Shown here: piece after piece, positions 15,701 through 22,713 of the stretch
How positions within the stretch are numbered: position 1 is the stretch's first letter
Layout of the letters: every line of letters starts with the position of its first letter
Translations under genes and position numbers: made by a program
Notes under the pieces: model-generated
What the model saw: only the letters and a program-made list of their open reading frames with translations
The model's database searches: none
Told to the model about the DNA's origin: nothing
NCBI GenBank assembly: GCA_002344525.1
Contig: DDTJ01000017.1
Span: 1-35,339, forward strand
From: Akkermansiaceae bacterium UBA2367
Lineage (GTDB): Bacteria; Verrucomicrobiota; Verrucomicrobiia; Verrucomicrobiales; DEV007
Direction of reading: 5' to 3'
Length of the DNA: 35,339 bases

Positions 15701-15835
15701 CACCGGATGCTTCACCAGCCCCGGCGCGAGGGCGGAGGAGACGGCGATGCCCTCGTCCACGAGATAGTCCTGGGCGGCGAGCGGGGCCGGGAGGAGGAGG
15801 ACGGAAAAAGCGGCGAGGGGCAGGAAGCGGTGCAT
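12731..15835 (-). CDS. PVC-type heme-binding CxxCH protein, beta-propeller/HEAT
   Basis: A 1034-residue exported protein of the type common in Planctomycetes and Verrucomicrobia, where the membrane-bound dehydrogenase domain (TIGR02604) is fused to a C-terminal heme domain (TIGR02603). A signal peptide (1-21, ending PLAAQ) is followed by a beta-propeller with sugar-dehydrogenase-like repeats (about 25-380). Helical HEAT-like repeats (about 390-800) come next, then the monoheme domain with CVACH (912-916) and the conserved tail GTIGPDLTTIG...LYPSESIARDF. Likely a periplasmic oxidoreductase passing electrons to a cytochrome; the substrate is unknown. I chose the ATG at 15835 because it starts the signal peptide; an in-frame ATG at 15892 would overlap the upstream gene. 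The esterase gene lies 53 nt upstream on the same strand, suggesting joint use in polysaccharide degradation. Confidence 0.93.
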   Translation of the reverse strand: MHRFLPLAAFSVLLLPAPLAAQDYLVDEGIAVSSALAPGLVKHPVMAAFDDRGRLFVAENAGVNLDKEGLLKELPSSIKLLEDTDGDGVFDKATLFADKMTFPQGALWVYDSLYVMSPPSLWRLADEDGDGRAEVREELATGFDFTGNAADVHGPFLHPNGRLHWVHGRKGFAIPDPDTGQIMEQGKSSRLWSSQLSGGEVEPFAGGGMDNPVEIDFTDEGEIIGTVNLFYGRPRGDTLVHWVHGGAYPRYDQGQVLAELRKTGELLPPAHNFGHVAVSGMCRYRSGALDSSWTDGWLVTHFNTAEITLTKLQAKGSTFVNEETRTIFRLLNPGDTHFTDVLEDRNGDLLVLDTGGWFRNGCPTSHLTKTDGDGSGTIYRLSRKGHPYQAPKYPDWDKLTSEQASHFLGAPEDWLRERAITELAVRGAPAMPELRRILTEGKATAMERTNAVWTLARMKFSESADLIHGALTDPDAGVRQAACNAISVTRTWQIVAANQPAERAIELERNKTLSGALAGIVRGDEPAPARAAAAALGRMAEHRAIGTLTGRLGRAEGDRFLEHSLIYALIEIDDFEATREGLKAESPAVLSGVLRALDQMPSSKLEALDVLPFLESEDGALRETALSIAAGRHEWDAALANAFFSWHESIDETRRAILGRLVPVFATSPPMLDYLTSLVVSEDDAHRQLALELIANSPGIPFRDEWIPAFESALAAGDTAALAALRTAKSDRFAKAMEAICLDAGRDANLRLDAASVLSGPGRTPLPAAFDLAEEVLKGSATDLRGKAIALLALSTLTPNQRDRLTPLLPQFNPVEWSSFPNLFRKLDTPEQAAAVAEALVATPVIGNFDVAALRKLFAAHPEALAKIEARLDELEKEREGRSVRIDELVQGMDQADPEAGAQVFASGKGACVACHRVGETGGTIGPDLTTIGRIRTARDLYESVLYPSESIARDFDTWEVTLKSLGQVRTGLIPEQTERGLSLMNPGGQIEEIAHGDVASIRRVPTSLMPMGLEQTLSPEELRDLLAWLLERK

Positions 15836-15888
15836 CGGCGGAATTTGCCAGAATCGAGGGGCGGTCGCAAGAGGGAGATGCGGCGTGG

Positions 15889-17160
15889 TCACAAGCTGTG
15901 GATCGCCTTCAAATATTGCTCCCAGTCGTAGTCGGTCACGTCGTGCTTCCCGCTGCGGATGTGGTAGCGCACCCGGTCCCCGACGGCCGTGTCGAGCGGA
16001 GGATGCTCCGCCGTCCCGAGCCCCTTCTGCCCGAGCAGTTCATACACCGGGGCGGCGTGCAGCGCGGCGAGGAACTCCCCCTTGGGGTCGGCCCAGCGGT
16101 CCTCGACCGCGCTGGCGACATACACGAGCCGCGGGGCAGCGAGGGCGACGAGCTGGTGTTGGTCCACGGGCAGGGCGGCCTCGTTCTCGTTGTATCGCAG
16201 GAAGGTGTCGGCGAACCAGTGGGGGAAGGAGGTGTTGATCCGCTCCACCCGCTCGCCGAAGCGCCGACGGCTCAGGGCGGCCCCGCCGCAGCCGGAGTTG
16301 TTCGAGATGACCATGGCGAAGCGCTCGTCCTGCGCCCCTGCCCAGAGCGCGGTCTTGCCGAGGCGGGAGTGGCCCATGACGGCGACTCGGCCTTTGTCGA
16401 TGGTCGGGTCGGTCTCAAGACAGTCCAAAGCGCGGCTCGCCCCCCAGGCCCACGCGCCGATGGAGCCCCATTCGTCCGGCCCGGGCTTGCCGAAAAGCGC
16501 GTGGATGCCGTTCTCGAAACCGTCGTCGTAGTCGGGGTCGATGTCGCCGTAGTAGAAGGTGGCGAGGGCCGCTCCGGCGTCGACGATCCTCTCCAGAGGC
16601 CAGCGCGAGGCTTGGTTGCCGCGCGATTTTTCGGTGGCGCGGTGGTCGACGACCTGCCCGGTCTCGATCTCGTCCTTCCGCGCCCGCACCCACGACTCGG
16701 TGATCGTGATCTCGGGCGAGGGATGGACGCCGTGGTTACCGGTGAAGTTCAGGCCGACGAAGGTGGGGACGCCCCCGGCGGGGACTTGCGACGGCTTGAC
16801 CACGAGCAGGTCGAGGAAAGGGCCGTCCGCCCCTTCCGAGAAATGGATGCGGATCTCCTCCAGCGTCGCCTTGCCCCCGAGGAATCCCTCGACCCGCTTG
16901 CGCGGCTCGAAGCGCATCGTGTCGGGACGGCCCACCGGGGTTCGTCCGTAGACGTGCTTGGCGAAGAGATCGAGAAGCTCGGCGCGGCGCTTGCGCCAGT
17001 CCTCCGGCGTCCTCACCGGGGAGCCGTCCTCGAAGAGGAGCGGGGCGGGCAGGGTATAGGCCGGCACGAGGGCCTCGTCGTAGATAACGTCGTCCTGGGA
17101 GAAGGCGGACATGGGCAGGAGGAAAAGGGGGAAGAGGAGCGGGAGGGCTTTCGAGCGCAT
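15889..17160 (-). CDS. Glucuronoyl esterase-like hydrolase (CE15-like)
   Basis: A 423-residue secreted alpha/beta hydrolase with a signal peptide ending at about residue 21 (MSAFSQ). The nucleophile elbow GHSRLGK (263-269) has the Ser-Arg pair characteristic of carbohydrate esterase family 15, with Ser265 as nucleophile and Arg266 for the oxyanion. The catalytic His is probably His406 in SGKHDVTDYDW (403-413). The place where fungal members carry the acid, just after the nucleophile strand (SNNSGCGGAALSRR, 286-299), holds Asn. The acid may instead come from the later loop around Glu353/Asp354, as described for some bacterial CE15 enzymes. Family members cleave 4-O-methyl-glucuronate esters between lignin and xylan. 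Acetylxylan or other ester activity is possible. First gene of the pair with the heme protein. Confidence 0.85.
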   Translation of the reverse strand: MRSKALPLLFPLFLLPMSAFSQDDVIYDEALVPAYTLPAPLLFEDGSPVRTPEDWRKRRAELLDLFAKHVYGRTPVGRPDTMRFEPRKRVEGFLGGKATLEEIRIHFSEGADGPFLDLLVVKPSQVPAGGVPTFVGLNFTGNHGVHPSPEITITESWVRARKDEIETGQVVDHRATEKSRGNQASRWPLERIVDAGAALATFYYGDIDPDYDDGFENGIHALFGKPGPDEWGSIGAWAWGASRALDCLETDPTIDKGRVAVMGHSRLGKTALWAGAQDERFAMVISNNSGCGGAALSRRRFGERVERINTSFPHWFADTFLRYNENEAALPVDQHQLVALAAPRLVYVASAVEDRWADPKGEFLAALHAAPVYELLGQKGLGTAEHPPLDTAVGDRVRYHIRSGKHDVTDYDWEQYLKAIHSL

Positions 17161-17310
17161 GGTCTAGGGTAAGGCAAGGCGACACCCGGCGGCAATCGCG
17201 GATTCGCGGCGGGGTCCGATCTTGGGAAGCCGTCGGAAAGGGCATGGGAAATGCAGGCTTGCGTCCTCTTGGAAACGCGCCATCGTTGCGACCGTTCCCC
17301 ACGATTTCCT

Positions 17311-17384
17311 GCGGGTGTCGTTCAATGGTAGGACGCGAGCTTCCCAAGCTTGAGACCAGGGTTCGATTCCCTGTACCCGCACCA
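17311..17384 (+). tRNA. tRNA-Gly (anticodon CCC)
   Basis: A full cloverleaf can be drawn: acceptor stem GCGGGTG with TACCCGC, D-arm containing TTCAATGGTAGGA, anticodon stem CGAGC/GCTTG around loop TTCCCAA giving anticodon CCC, and the T-arm with GTTCGATTC. Discriminator A is followed by a genomically encoded CCA (17382-17384). It reads GGG codons. A truncated ORF6N gene starts 43 nt downstream, the sort of place where integrated elements leave remnants. Confidence 0.95.
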
Positions 17385-17427
17385 AAGCCCCCGATCCGCT
17401 GGATTTTCTCGGACGCTCCCGAAAGTC

Positions 17428-17775
17428 ATGAAATCCACCACGCTCATCGAAACGCGGATATTGACGGTCCGAAGCCAGAAGATCATCGTGGACACCGACC
17501 TCGCGGAGCTATACGGAGTGCCGACGAAGCGGCTGAATGAGCAAGTCAAACGCAACGCGGATCGCTTCCCGGAGGATTTCATGTTCCAATTGACCACCAA
17601 GGAATGGCAAGACTTGAAGTCGCATATTGCGACTTCAAGTTTGGAATGCGGACAAAAACAAGAGGTTACGACGAAACAACCGCAAATTGCGACCACCCCT
17701 TCGCACGGCGGAAGGCGAAAGGCTCCCTACGCCTTCACCGAGCACGGGGCCATCATGGCGGTCGCGGTGCCGTAG
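17428..17775 (+). pseudogene. Truncated ORF6N-domain gene
   Basis: The 115 codons begin MKSTTLIETRILTVRSQKI and DTDLAELYGVPTKRLNEQVKRN, a clear ORF6N domain (PF10543), a putative DNA-binding domain of phages and mobile regions. The usual continuation after YAFTEHGAIMA (101-111), which runs through a conserved helix and a coiled tail, is missing: the frame ends four codons later, at 17775. Residues 63-99 hold the typical variable linker. I read it as a decayed gene rather than a functional short protein, though the intact N-terminal domain could still be expressed. Its position just downstream of tRNA-Gly suggests the remnant of an integrated element. Confidence 0.7.
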
Positions 17776-17891
17776 TCTCCCCTCGACAAGCCGCGAAAAT
17801 CAAGACCGTCCCGGCTCCCCGCGCCTCACCAAAACCATCCTGCCGAAAAATTCTTTGAACGGGCGGCGGGTTCCGTGCGTCTTTACGCACA

Positions 17892-18404
17892 ATGCAGCGA
17901 TTCTCCCAGGAGTGGCGCGATTGGCTCGACCGCAACGGTGCCCGGCTCATGCTTTTTGCCCGGCAGCAGACCCGGTGCGAAGCCGACGCCGAAGATGTCC
18001 TCCAAGCCGCCCTCGTCCGCACTTGGAAGGTCCATAAGGGCGCGCCCGACCAGCAGGTCGTGAGCCTCGCCTACACCAACATCCGCCGCTGCGCCATCGA
18101 CCTCGCCCGCAGCAACGAACGCCGCCGCAAGCGCGAAGAGGAGTCCGTGCTGGAGCGCGGCGAACTCGTCGCTTGGTTCGATCTGCCGGAAGACGACACC
18201 AGCCGCGCCCTCCAAGTCGCCCTGTCCAAGGTGCCGGAGAAATTCCGCGAGGCCATCACCCTGAAAATCTGGGGCGGGCTCACCTTCGACCAGATCGGCA
18301 AAGCCCTCGGGATCTCCCCCAACACCGCCGCCTCCCGCTATCGCTACGGCATGGACGCGATGCGCCGTTCGCTCGAAGGCGAGAGGGTGGGGATCGGGCT
18401 GTGA
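17892..18404 (+). CDS. ECF-type sigma factor
   Basis: A 170-residue sigma-70 family factor with only regions 2 and 4. Region 2 (about 12-80) includes DAEDVLQAALVRTWK (32-46) and IRRCAIDLARSNERRRKREE. Region 4 (about 105-162) includes VPEKFREAITLKIWGGLTFDQ, then the helix-turn-helix IGKALGISPNTAASRYRYGM (135-154). It should direct RNA polymerase to a small regulon in response to an envelope or stress signal. No anti-sigma gene is adjacent: the next gene is convergent and encodes an exported protein. The ATG at 17892 gives the normal family N-terminus. Confidence 0.9.
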   Translation: MQRFSQEWRDWLDRNGARLMLFARQQTRCEADAEDVLQAALVRTWKVHKGAPDQQVVSLAYTNIRRCAIDLARSNERRRKREEESVLERGELVAWFDLPEDDTSRALQVALSKVPEKFREAITLKIWGGLTFDQIGKALGISPNTAASRYRYGMDAMRRSLEGERVGIGL

Positions 18405-18441
18405 AGTCCGGCGGTCTTTTATCCTACTTGGTTGAAGAGTG

Positions 18442-18527
18442 GGATTTGGACCACGGATGAACACGAATCACACGGATGGAACTCAAGAAAATTCGTGTCC
18501 ATTTGTGTTCATTCGTGGTCCAAATCC
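18442..18527. repeat. Long hairpin of decamer units (ATTCGTG type)
   Basis: Units ATTCGTGTCC, ATTTGTGTTC and ATTCGTGGTC repeat with an exact 10-nt period (18491-18520), and the opposite arm carries their complements. The outer 27 nt of the arms (18442-18468 and 18501-18527) pair at 25 positions, with the two exceptions being G-U in RNA. It fills the gap between the ECF sigma gene and a convergent gene and could stop transcription from both sides. Confidence 0.75.
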
Positions 18528-18608
18528 AAATTGATTCATCCCATCGGAAAGCCCAAGGAGGGCCGATATTCCTTGGGGCACGGAACCCACATTGAGAACG
18601 AAATAGAG

Positions 18609-19334
18609 TCACCCCTCGGCAGGCGATCCGTAATGGACCACCGCCGAGGCGAACGCGACCGGCTCGCCGGAAAAAGGCGTCGCGAAGAGGACGGAGCGCC
18701 CCGCCAGCGGGAACTCCAGCTCGGCGGCGAAAACCTTGTGCTCGAAGAGGGTCTGGTCGGGGCGTTGACCCTCTTCGGTCCAGACCCGCCCGGAGACGAT
18801 CCAATGCTGGCGCTCGCCCGCGACGGAAAGCTCCATCGAATGAAGCTTCTCCGGGTCGATCTCGAAAGGCTTCCGCAGCAGGACCTCTCCACGCCGGACC
18901 AGTTCGACCTCCTGCCGAGCGGGGACGAGGCGGATCTGGAAGCCGTTCTTCCCGTAGAGCCCGGCTCCGATCCGGGACTTCAGCCGTCCCCCGCCGGGAG
19001 CGAGACCTGTAGCGACGAGGGTCGCGCCCTTTTCGCGGATCTCGGGGCCGAATTCGAGCCAAGCGTCGAGGATCGGCTCGGGCAGGGCCTTCAGCCGTTT
19101 CGCCCCGGCATCGACGACCCATTGTCCTGCGACGGGAGTGGCCCCGCCAGGAAGGGAGCCCGTCGCGAAATCGAGCTTCGCAGCGACACCCTCTTCGAGA
19201 GGCGGGGCGGGCGGGGGTTTGGGGGATGGTTTGGATCTGGCTTTCCTCCTCCTTCTCGACTGGGCCGCGAGCGGAGGTGCGGCGAGGAGGGCCAAGCCTG
19301 ACAAAACCAGAAATGTTCGTCTGTCGGACTTCAT
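18609..19334 (-). CDS. Tat-exported protein linked to an ABC exporter
   Basis: A 241-residue protein with a twin-arginine signal (DRRTFLVLSGLALLAAPPLAAQ, residues 4-25), so probably exported folded. A basic stretch SRRRRKARSKP and a Pro-rich linker (26-47) precede a beta-rich domain (about 50-241). Its pattern of strands (WVVDAGAKRLKALPEP, AGLYGKNGFQIRLV, KLHSMELSV) resembles concanavalin-like or DUF1080-type domains, but I would not assign a family. The ATG overlaps the TGA of the permease gene (ATGA, 19334-19331), which implies translational coupling. It may act with the ABC system in the periplasm. The short basic run after the signal is unusual for an exported protein. Confidence 0.78.
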   Translation of the reverse strand: MKSDRRTFLVLSGLALLAAPPLAAQSRRRRKARSKPSPKPPPAPPLEEGVAAKLDFATGSLPGGATPVAGQWVVDAGAKRLKALPEPILDAWLEFGPEIREKGATLVATGLAPGGGRLKSRIGAGLYGKNGFQIRLVPARQEVELVRRGEVLLRKPFEIDPEKLHSMELSVAGERQHWIVSGRVWTEEGQRPDQTLFEHKVFAAELEFPLAGRSVLFATPFSGEPVAFASAVVHYGSPAEG

Positions 19335-22300
19335 TCCTTCCGGATCGCGTCCATCAAATTGCCCCGCAGCACCGTCCACGCCGCCGCCGCGCAGAAGACG
19401 AGCCCGCCGACGAGGACCGCACCGTTGATTCCGGCGAGCAGCCCCCAAGGCAGCGGGGCCGAGCCGCCCGTCAGTTTCGGCAGCACCGCGAGGACCGCCG
19501 CGCCCAGCCCCACGAGCACCCCTGACAAATGCAGAAACCAATGCTCCGAGAGGACCATCCCGGCCAGCTTGCGGCGGGTGAAGCCCATCGCCTGCATCAC
19601 CCCGAGCTGGCCGCGCCGCTCCATCACGTTGCGCCCCACGAGGATGGCGAGGCCGAGGGTGCCGAGGACGAGGCCAAGGCCGCCGAGGGTGGAGAAGATG
19701 CTCAAATAGGTGTTCTGCACCGCGTTGAACTCATTGAGCCGCTCCGCCGCCGGGCGCATTTCGAGGCCGAGGTCGCCGAACATGCGGGTGAGGTGCGCGG
19801 CCACGGGCGCGATGGCTTCCGCGTCGCCGCCGTCCCCGGCATCGAGGAGGAGGTAGCGGTAGCCGCCCGCGTCGGGGAAGAAGCGGATGAAGGCGGCTTC
19901 GTCGATGAGGAGGCTGCCCTGGAGCAGCGAGGTTTCGAGGAAGCCGACGATCCGCACCGCGAAAGGCTGGCCCGAGACCGTCTCGTAGCGCACCGTGTCG
20001 CCGACGGCTTTCTGGAGGGCGTAGATGGCGGTGTTCTGGTCGAGAATGCCGGGGATCACGGGGACGCCGTCCTCCTCGACCTCCGGGGCGGAGAGCAGGG
20101 TCCACGCGCTGTTCCCCGGCTCCGGCCCACCCGCCGTCTTGGTGAAGTGAAAGGGATCGAGCGCCGCGATCTTCGCCGCGTCCACCCCCATCAGGCGAGG
20201 CTGCTGGGCGCGGTTGAGATTGAGGCAGCTCGCGTCGTCGCCGTCGCTGACGCGGAGAGAGAGGATGGAGAACTTCTCCTGCAAGGTGTCGAGGCCATAT
20301 TTTTTCCGTCCTTCGGCCCCGTCGAGGTCCTCGTAGATCGGCAAGGTCGATTCGCCCACCCAGGCGAAGCCGCCCGTGCCCGAGTCGCGCCGCTCCGCCC
20401 CGCGCGCGCCGTCGAGGCGGAAGGAGTTGATCGCCGTGACCATGAAAACGCCCGCCGCCATCAGCCCGATCACCGCGAGGCTGCGCCCGCGTCGGCGCAC
20501 GGTGTGCTGGCGTCCCAGCGCCCCGAGCGAGGCGAGGGCCGTGGCGGGACGCAGGAAGCGGCGGATCAGCAGGGAGCAGAGCGCCACGCCCGCCACGGTG
20601 ATGAGGAAGCCCGCGCCGAAGAACAGGCCCTGCTCCGCCATGGTCCCCGCGACCTTCGGGGCGAACAGGCAGCCGAGCGCTCCGACCAAGCCTAGCAAAA
20701 ACACCCATCGGTCGAGACGGCGGCGCGGAGCGGCGGAGGGAGAATCCTCCTCGATTCCGGAGATGAGGGCGCTCGGTTGCACGGCGGCGGCGCGGCGGCT
20801 GGCGAACCAGACCACGACGAGGGCGACGAGCACGGTGATGGCGAAGGCAACGGCCAGCGAGGACGGTTTCAGGAAATAGACGAACTCCATCCCGGCGGCG
20901 GCCTCGCGCCAGACGCCGGACATGCCGTGCAGGGCGAGGCGGGTGTATAGGTAGCCGCCGAGCAGCCCGAGGACCGCTCCGGCGAGGGAGAGGATCAGCG
21001 CCTCGGCGAGGAAGAGGCGGCGGACGCGGCGTCGCGTGAATCCGAGGGCGAGGAGGAGCCCGATTTGCGAGGCGCGCTGCTCGATCCCGAAGACGAAGAC
21101 CAGTCCGGCGAGGACCAGCGCCGCGACGATGAGGAAGAAGCTCATGCTCGCGAAGAGCGATCCGAAGTCGAAGGAACCCGCCACCGCCGCCGCCGCCTCG
21201 GCGGGCAGGTCGCGCGCGGCCATGCCGAGATCGGCGAGGGCGAGATGCTCGCGCAGGGAGTCGGCGAAGTCTTTGCCGGGGTCTTTCGGGACGAAGCGAA
21301 CGGCAGTGGCGTCGCCGAAGCGGTTCGACCACATCGAGCGGGCCGCCGCGAGAGAGACGAAGGCCTTGGGCGTGGCGCGGTGCTGGTCCCAGTAGTCGTC
21401 GTCCTTCTGCCGGATGCGGTCGCGGTCGATGGGGATGCCCGGCTCCCAGTCGTCGAGTCCATCGACGTCGAAGATGCCGGGGAACTCCGGCGTCCAGGTG
21501 GCGTCCCAGCCTTTCTGCCCGATGGCGGCGACGCCCGCGACAGTGAAGGAGCGGGTCTGCTCGACGAGGGCGCGTCCCGTGCCGACGACGTTGTAGGTGA
21601 GGGTGATCGAGTCGCCCTCCTTCGCGTCGAGGTCCTCGGCGAGCCAGTCGGAGAGGAGGATTTCGTCCTCGCCGAGATCCGTCCCGACGAGGCCGTTCAA
21701 GCGAGGCGCGACCCCGGTGATCATGGAGTAGGGCGTGCCGCGCGTCGCCGGGGCTTTCGCGATGTCGGTGGCGAGGTAGGTCAGGACCGGGGCGCTGTCG
21801 GTGGCGATTTCCTCCAGCGCCGCGACGATGGCGGCGTCGAAGAAGACGCGGGAGCTGATCATCTGCCGGGCTCCCCCCTCCCCCGCCGGGGCGACGGTGA
21901 GCTGGAGATCGTCGAGCTGCCAAGCGCCCTCGACGACGGCGGCGAAACGCCCGGCCTCGATCCCGCGTCCGCCGAGGAGGAGATTGGCGCGACCCGCCTG
22001 CTCCACGACGGCTTCGAGACGTTCGCGACGGAGGAAGATCGTGGCGGGCGGGACTTGTTCGGCCTTGAGCGAGTAGCCGCCGAAGTCCTCCGGCCCCAGC
22101 ACCGACGCGACCTCCACGGTGAAGGGCGTGGTCTGCTCGGACTCGCCCGAGAGCGGGGCGTCCTTCGAGAGCGCGCCGGGAATCTCGACGCGGACGATGA
22201 GGGTGTCGCCCGCACCCGCGCCAATGCGTTCGGCGAGGGGACGGTTGATCGCGATCCAGCGTTCGTCGTCGAAGCCTTCGGGCGCTTTGCCCGCGAGGGA

Positions 22301-22660
22301 GAGCTTCCAAAAACGCTCGTCCACCCCGACGATCTGGACGCGGTTGACGCGGCGTCCGCCTTCACGGTTCGCGGCGGTGCCCTCGATCTGGAGGACGGGC
22401 GCGACGAGGGCATCCTCGCCGAGAGAAGCGGCGACCCGGTCGGCGAGGTCAGCGGTGAAAAAGCGCTCGCCCCCGAGGAAGACGGGGCCGATTCCCGAGA
22501 GCCGCGCCTCGGCGTTGCGGCGCAGGCTTTCCCGCACCGAGTCACCCACGACCAACGCGCCACTGAGGATCGCGGAGGTCAGCGCCACCCCCGCGAGTAC
22601 GGAGAGGTTCACCCACCGGTAGTGGAAGAGCGAACTGAGGATGAGGCGGGGGAGGGTCAT
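19331..22660 (-). CDS. Large FtsX-like ABC transporter permease
   Basis: A 1109-residue permease with MacB/LolCE-type topology. One membrane segment near residues 18-40 is followed by a large extracytoplasmic domain (about 45-490). A first FtsX unit begins at about 495 (SMSFFLIVAALVLAGLVFVF ... LALGFTRRRVRRLFLAEA). Further membrane segments lie around 650-745, then a second periplasmic domain. A C-terminal FtsX unit follows at about 980-1109 (GVMQAMGFTRRKLAGMVLSE). The family uses ATP hydrolysis to push substrates such as lipoproteins or peptides through the periplasm, a mechanotransmission mode. The substrate is unknown here. The ATPase gene lies 53 nt upstream and the Tat protein overlaps downstream. 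The ATG at 22660 is embedded in a heptamer array; no better upstream start is in frame. Confidence 0.92.
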   Translation of the reverse strand: MTLPRLILSSLFHYRWVNLSVLAGVALTSAILSGALVVGDSVRESLRRNAEARLSGIGPVFLGGERFFTADLADRVAASLGEDALVAPVLQIEGTAANREGGRRVNRVQIVGVDERFWKLSLAGKAPEGFDDERWIAINRPLAERIGAGAGDTLIVRVEIPGALSKDAPLSGESEQTTPFTVEVASVLGPEDFGGYSLKAEQVPPATIFLRRERLEAVVEQAGRANLLLGGRGIEAGRFAAVVEGAWQLDDLQLTVAPAGEGGARQMISSRVFFDAAIVAALEEIATDSAPVLTYLATDIAKAPATRGTPYSMITGVAPRLNGLVGTDLGEDEILLSDWLAEDLDAKEGDSITLTYNVVGTGRALVEQTRSFTVAGVAAIGQKGWDATWTPEFPGIFDVDGLDDWEPGIPIDRDRIRQKDDDYWDQHRATPKAFVSLAAARSMWSNRFGDATAVRFVPKDPGKDFADSLREHLALADLGMAARDLPAEAAAAVAGSFDFGSLFASMSFFLIVAALVLAGLVFVFGIEQRASQIGLLLALGFTRRRVRRLFLAEALILSLAGAVLGLLGGYLYTRLALHGMSGVWREAAAGMEFVYFLKPSSLAVAFAITVLVALVVVWFASRRAAAVQPSALISGIEEDSPSAAPRRRLDRWVFLLGLVGALGCLFAPKVAGTMAEQGLFFGAGFLITVAGVALCSLLIRRFLRPATALASLGALGRQHTVRRRGRSLAVIGLMAAGVFMVTAINSFRLDGARGAERRDSGTGGFAWVGESTLPIYEDLDGAEGRKKYGLDTLQEKFSILSLRVSDGDDASCLNLNRAQQPRLMGVDAAKIAALDPFHFTKTAGGPEPGNSAWTLLSAPEVEEDGVPVIPGILDQNTAIYALQKAVGDTVRYETVSGQPFAVRIVGFLETSLLQGSLLIDEAAFIRFFPDAGGYRYLLLDAGDGGDAEAIAPVAAHLTRMFGDLGLEMRPAAERLNEFNAVQNTYLSIFSTLGGLGLVLGTLGLAILVGRNVMERRGQLGVMQAMGFTRRKLAGMVLSEHWFLHLSGVLVGLGAAVLAVLPKLTGGSAPLPWGLLAGINGAVLVGGLVFCAAAAWTVLRGNLMDAIRKE

Positions 22661-22674
22661 GGGTCACGGGTCAC
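22654..22674. repeat. Heptamer array, GGGTCAY type, containing a start codon
   Basis: GGGTCAT, GGGTCAC and GGGTCAC abut perfectly, followed by a degenerate GGGGAGC. The first unit contains the reverse complement of the permease ATG (22660-22658), so the array spans its translation start and likely ribosome-binding region. Confidence 0.7.
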
Positions 22675-22713
22675 GGGGAGCTCAGTTTAGAATACGGTGG
22701 ATCGGTTCACCGC

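Noticed and set aside
12533..15931. 1132-codon open frame on the plus strand
   Set aside because: Antisense to the heme protein, which has a signal peptide and CxxCH motif; the shadow has low-complexity composition and no recognisable motif.
21065..22690. 541-codon open frame on the plus strand
   Set aside because: Antisense to the FtsX-like permease; acidic repetitive composition and no membrane or domain pattern.
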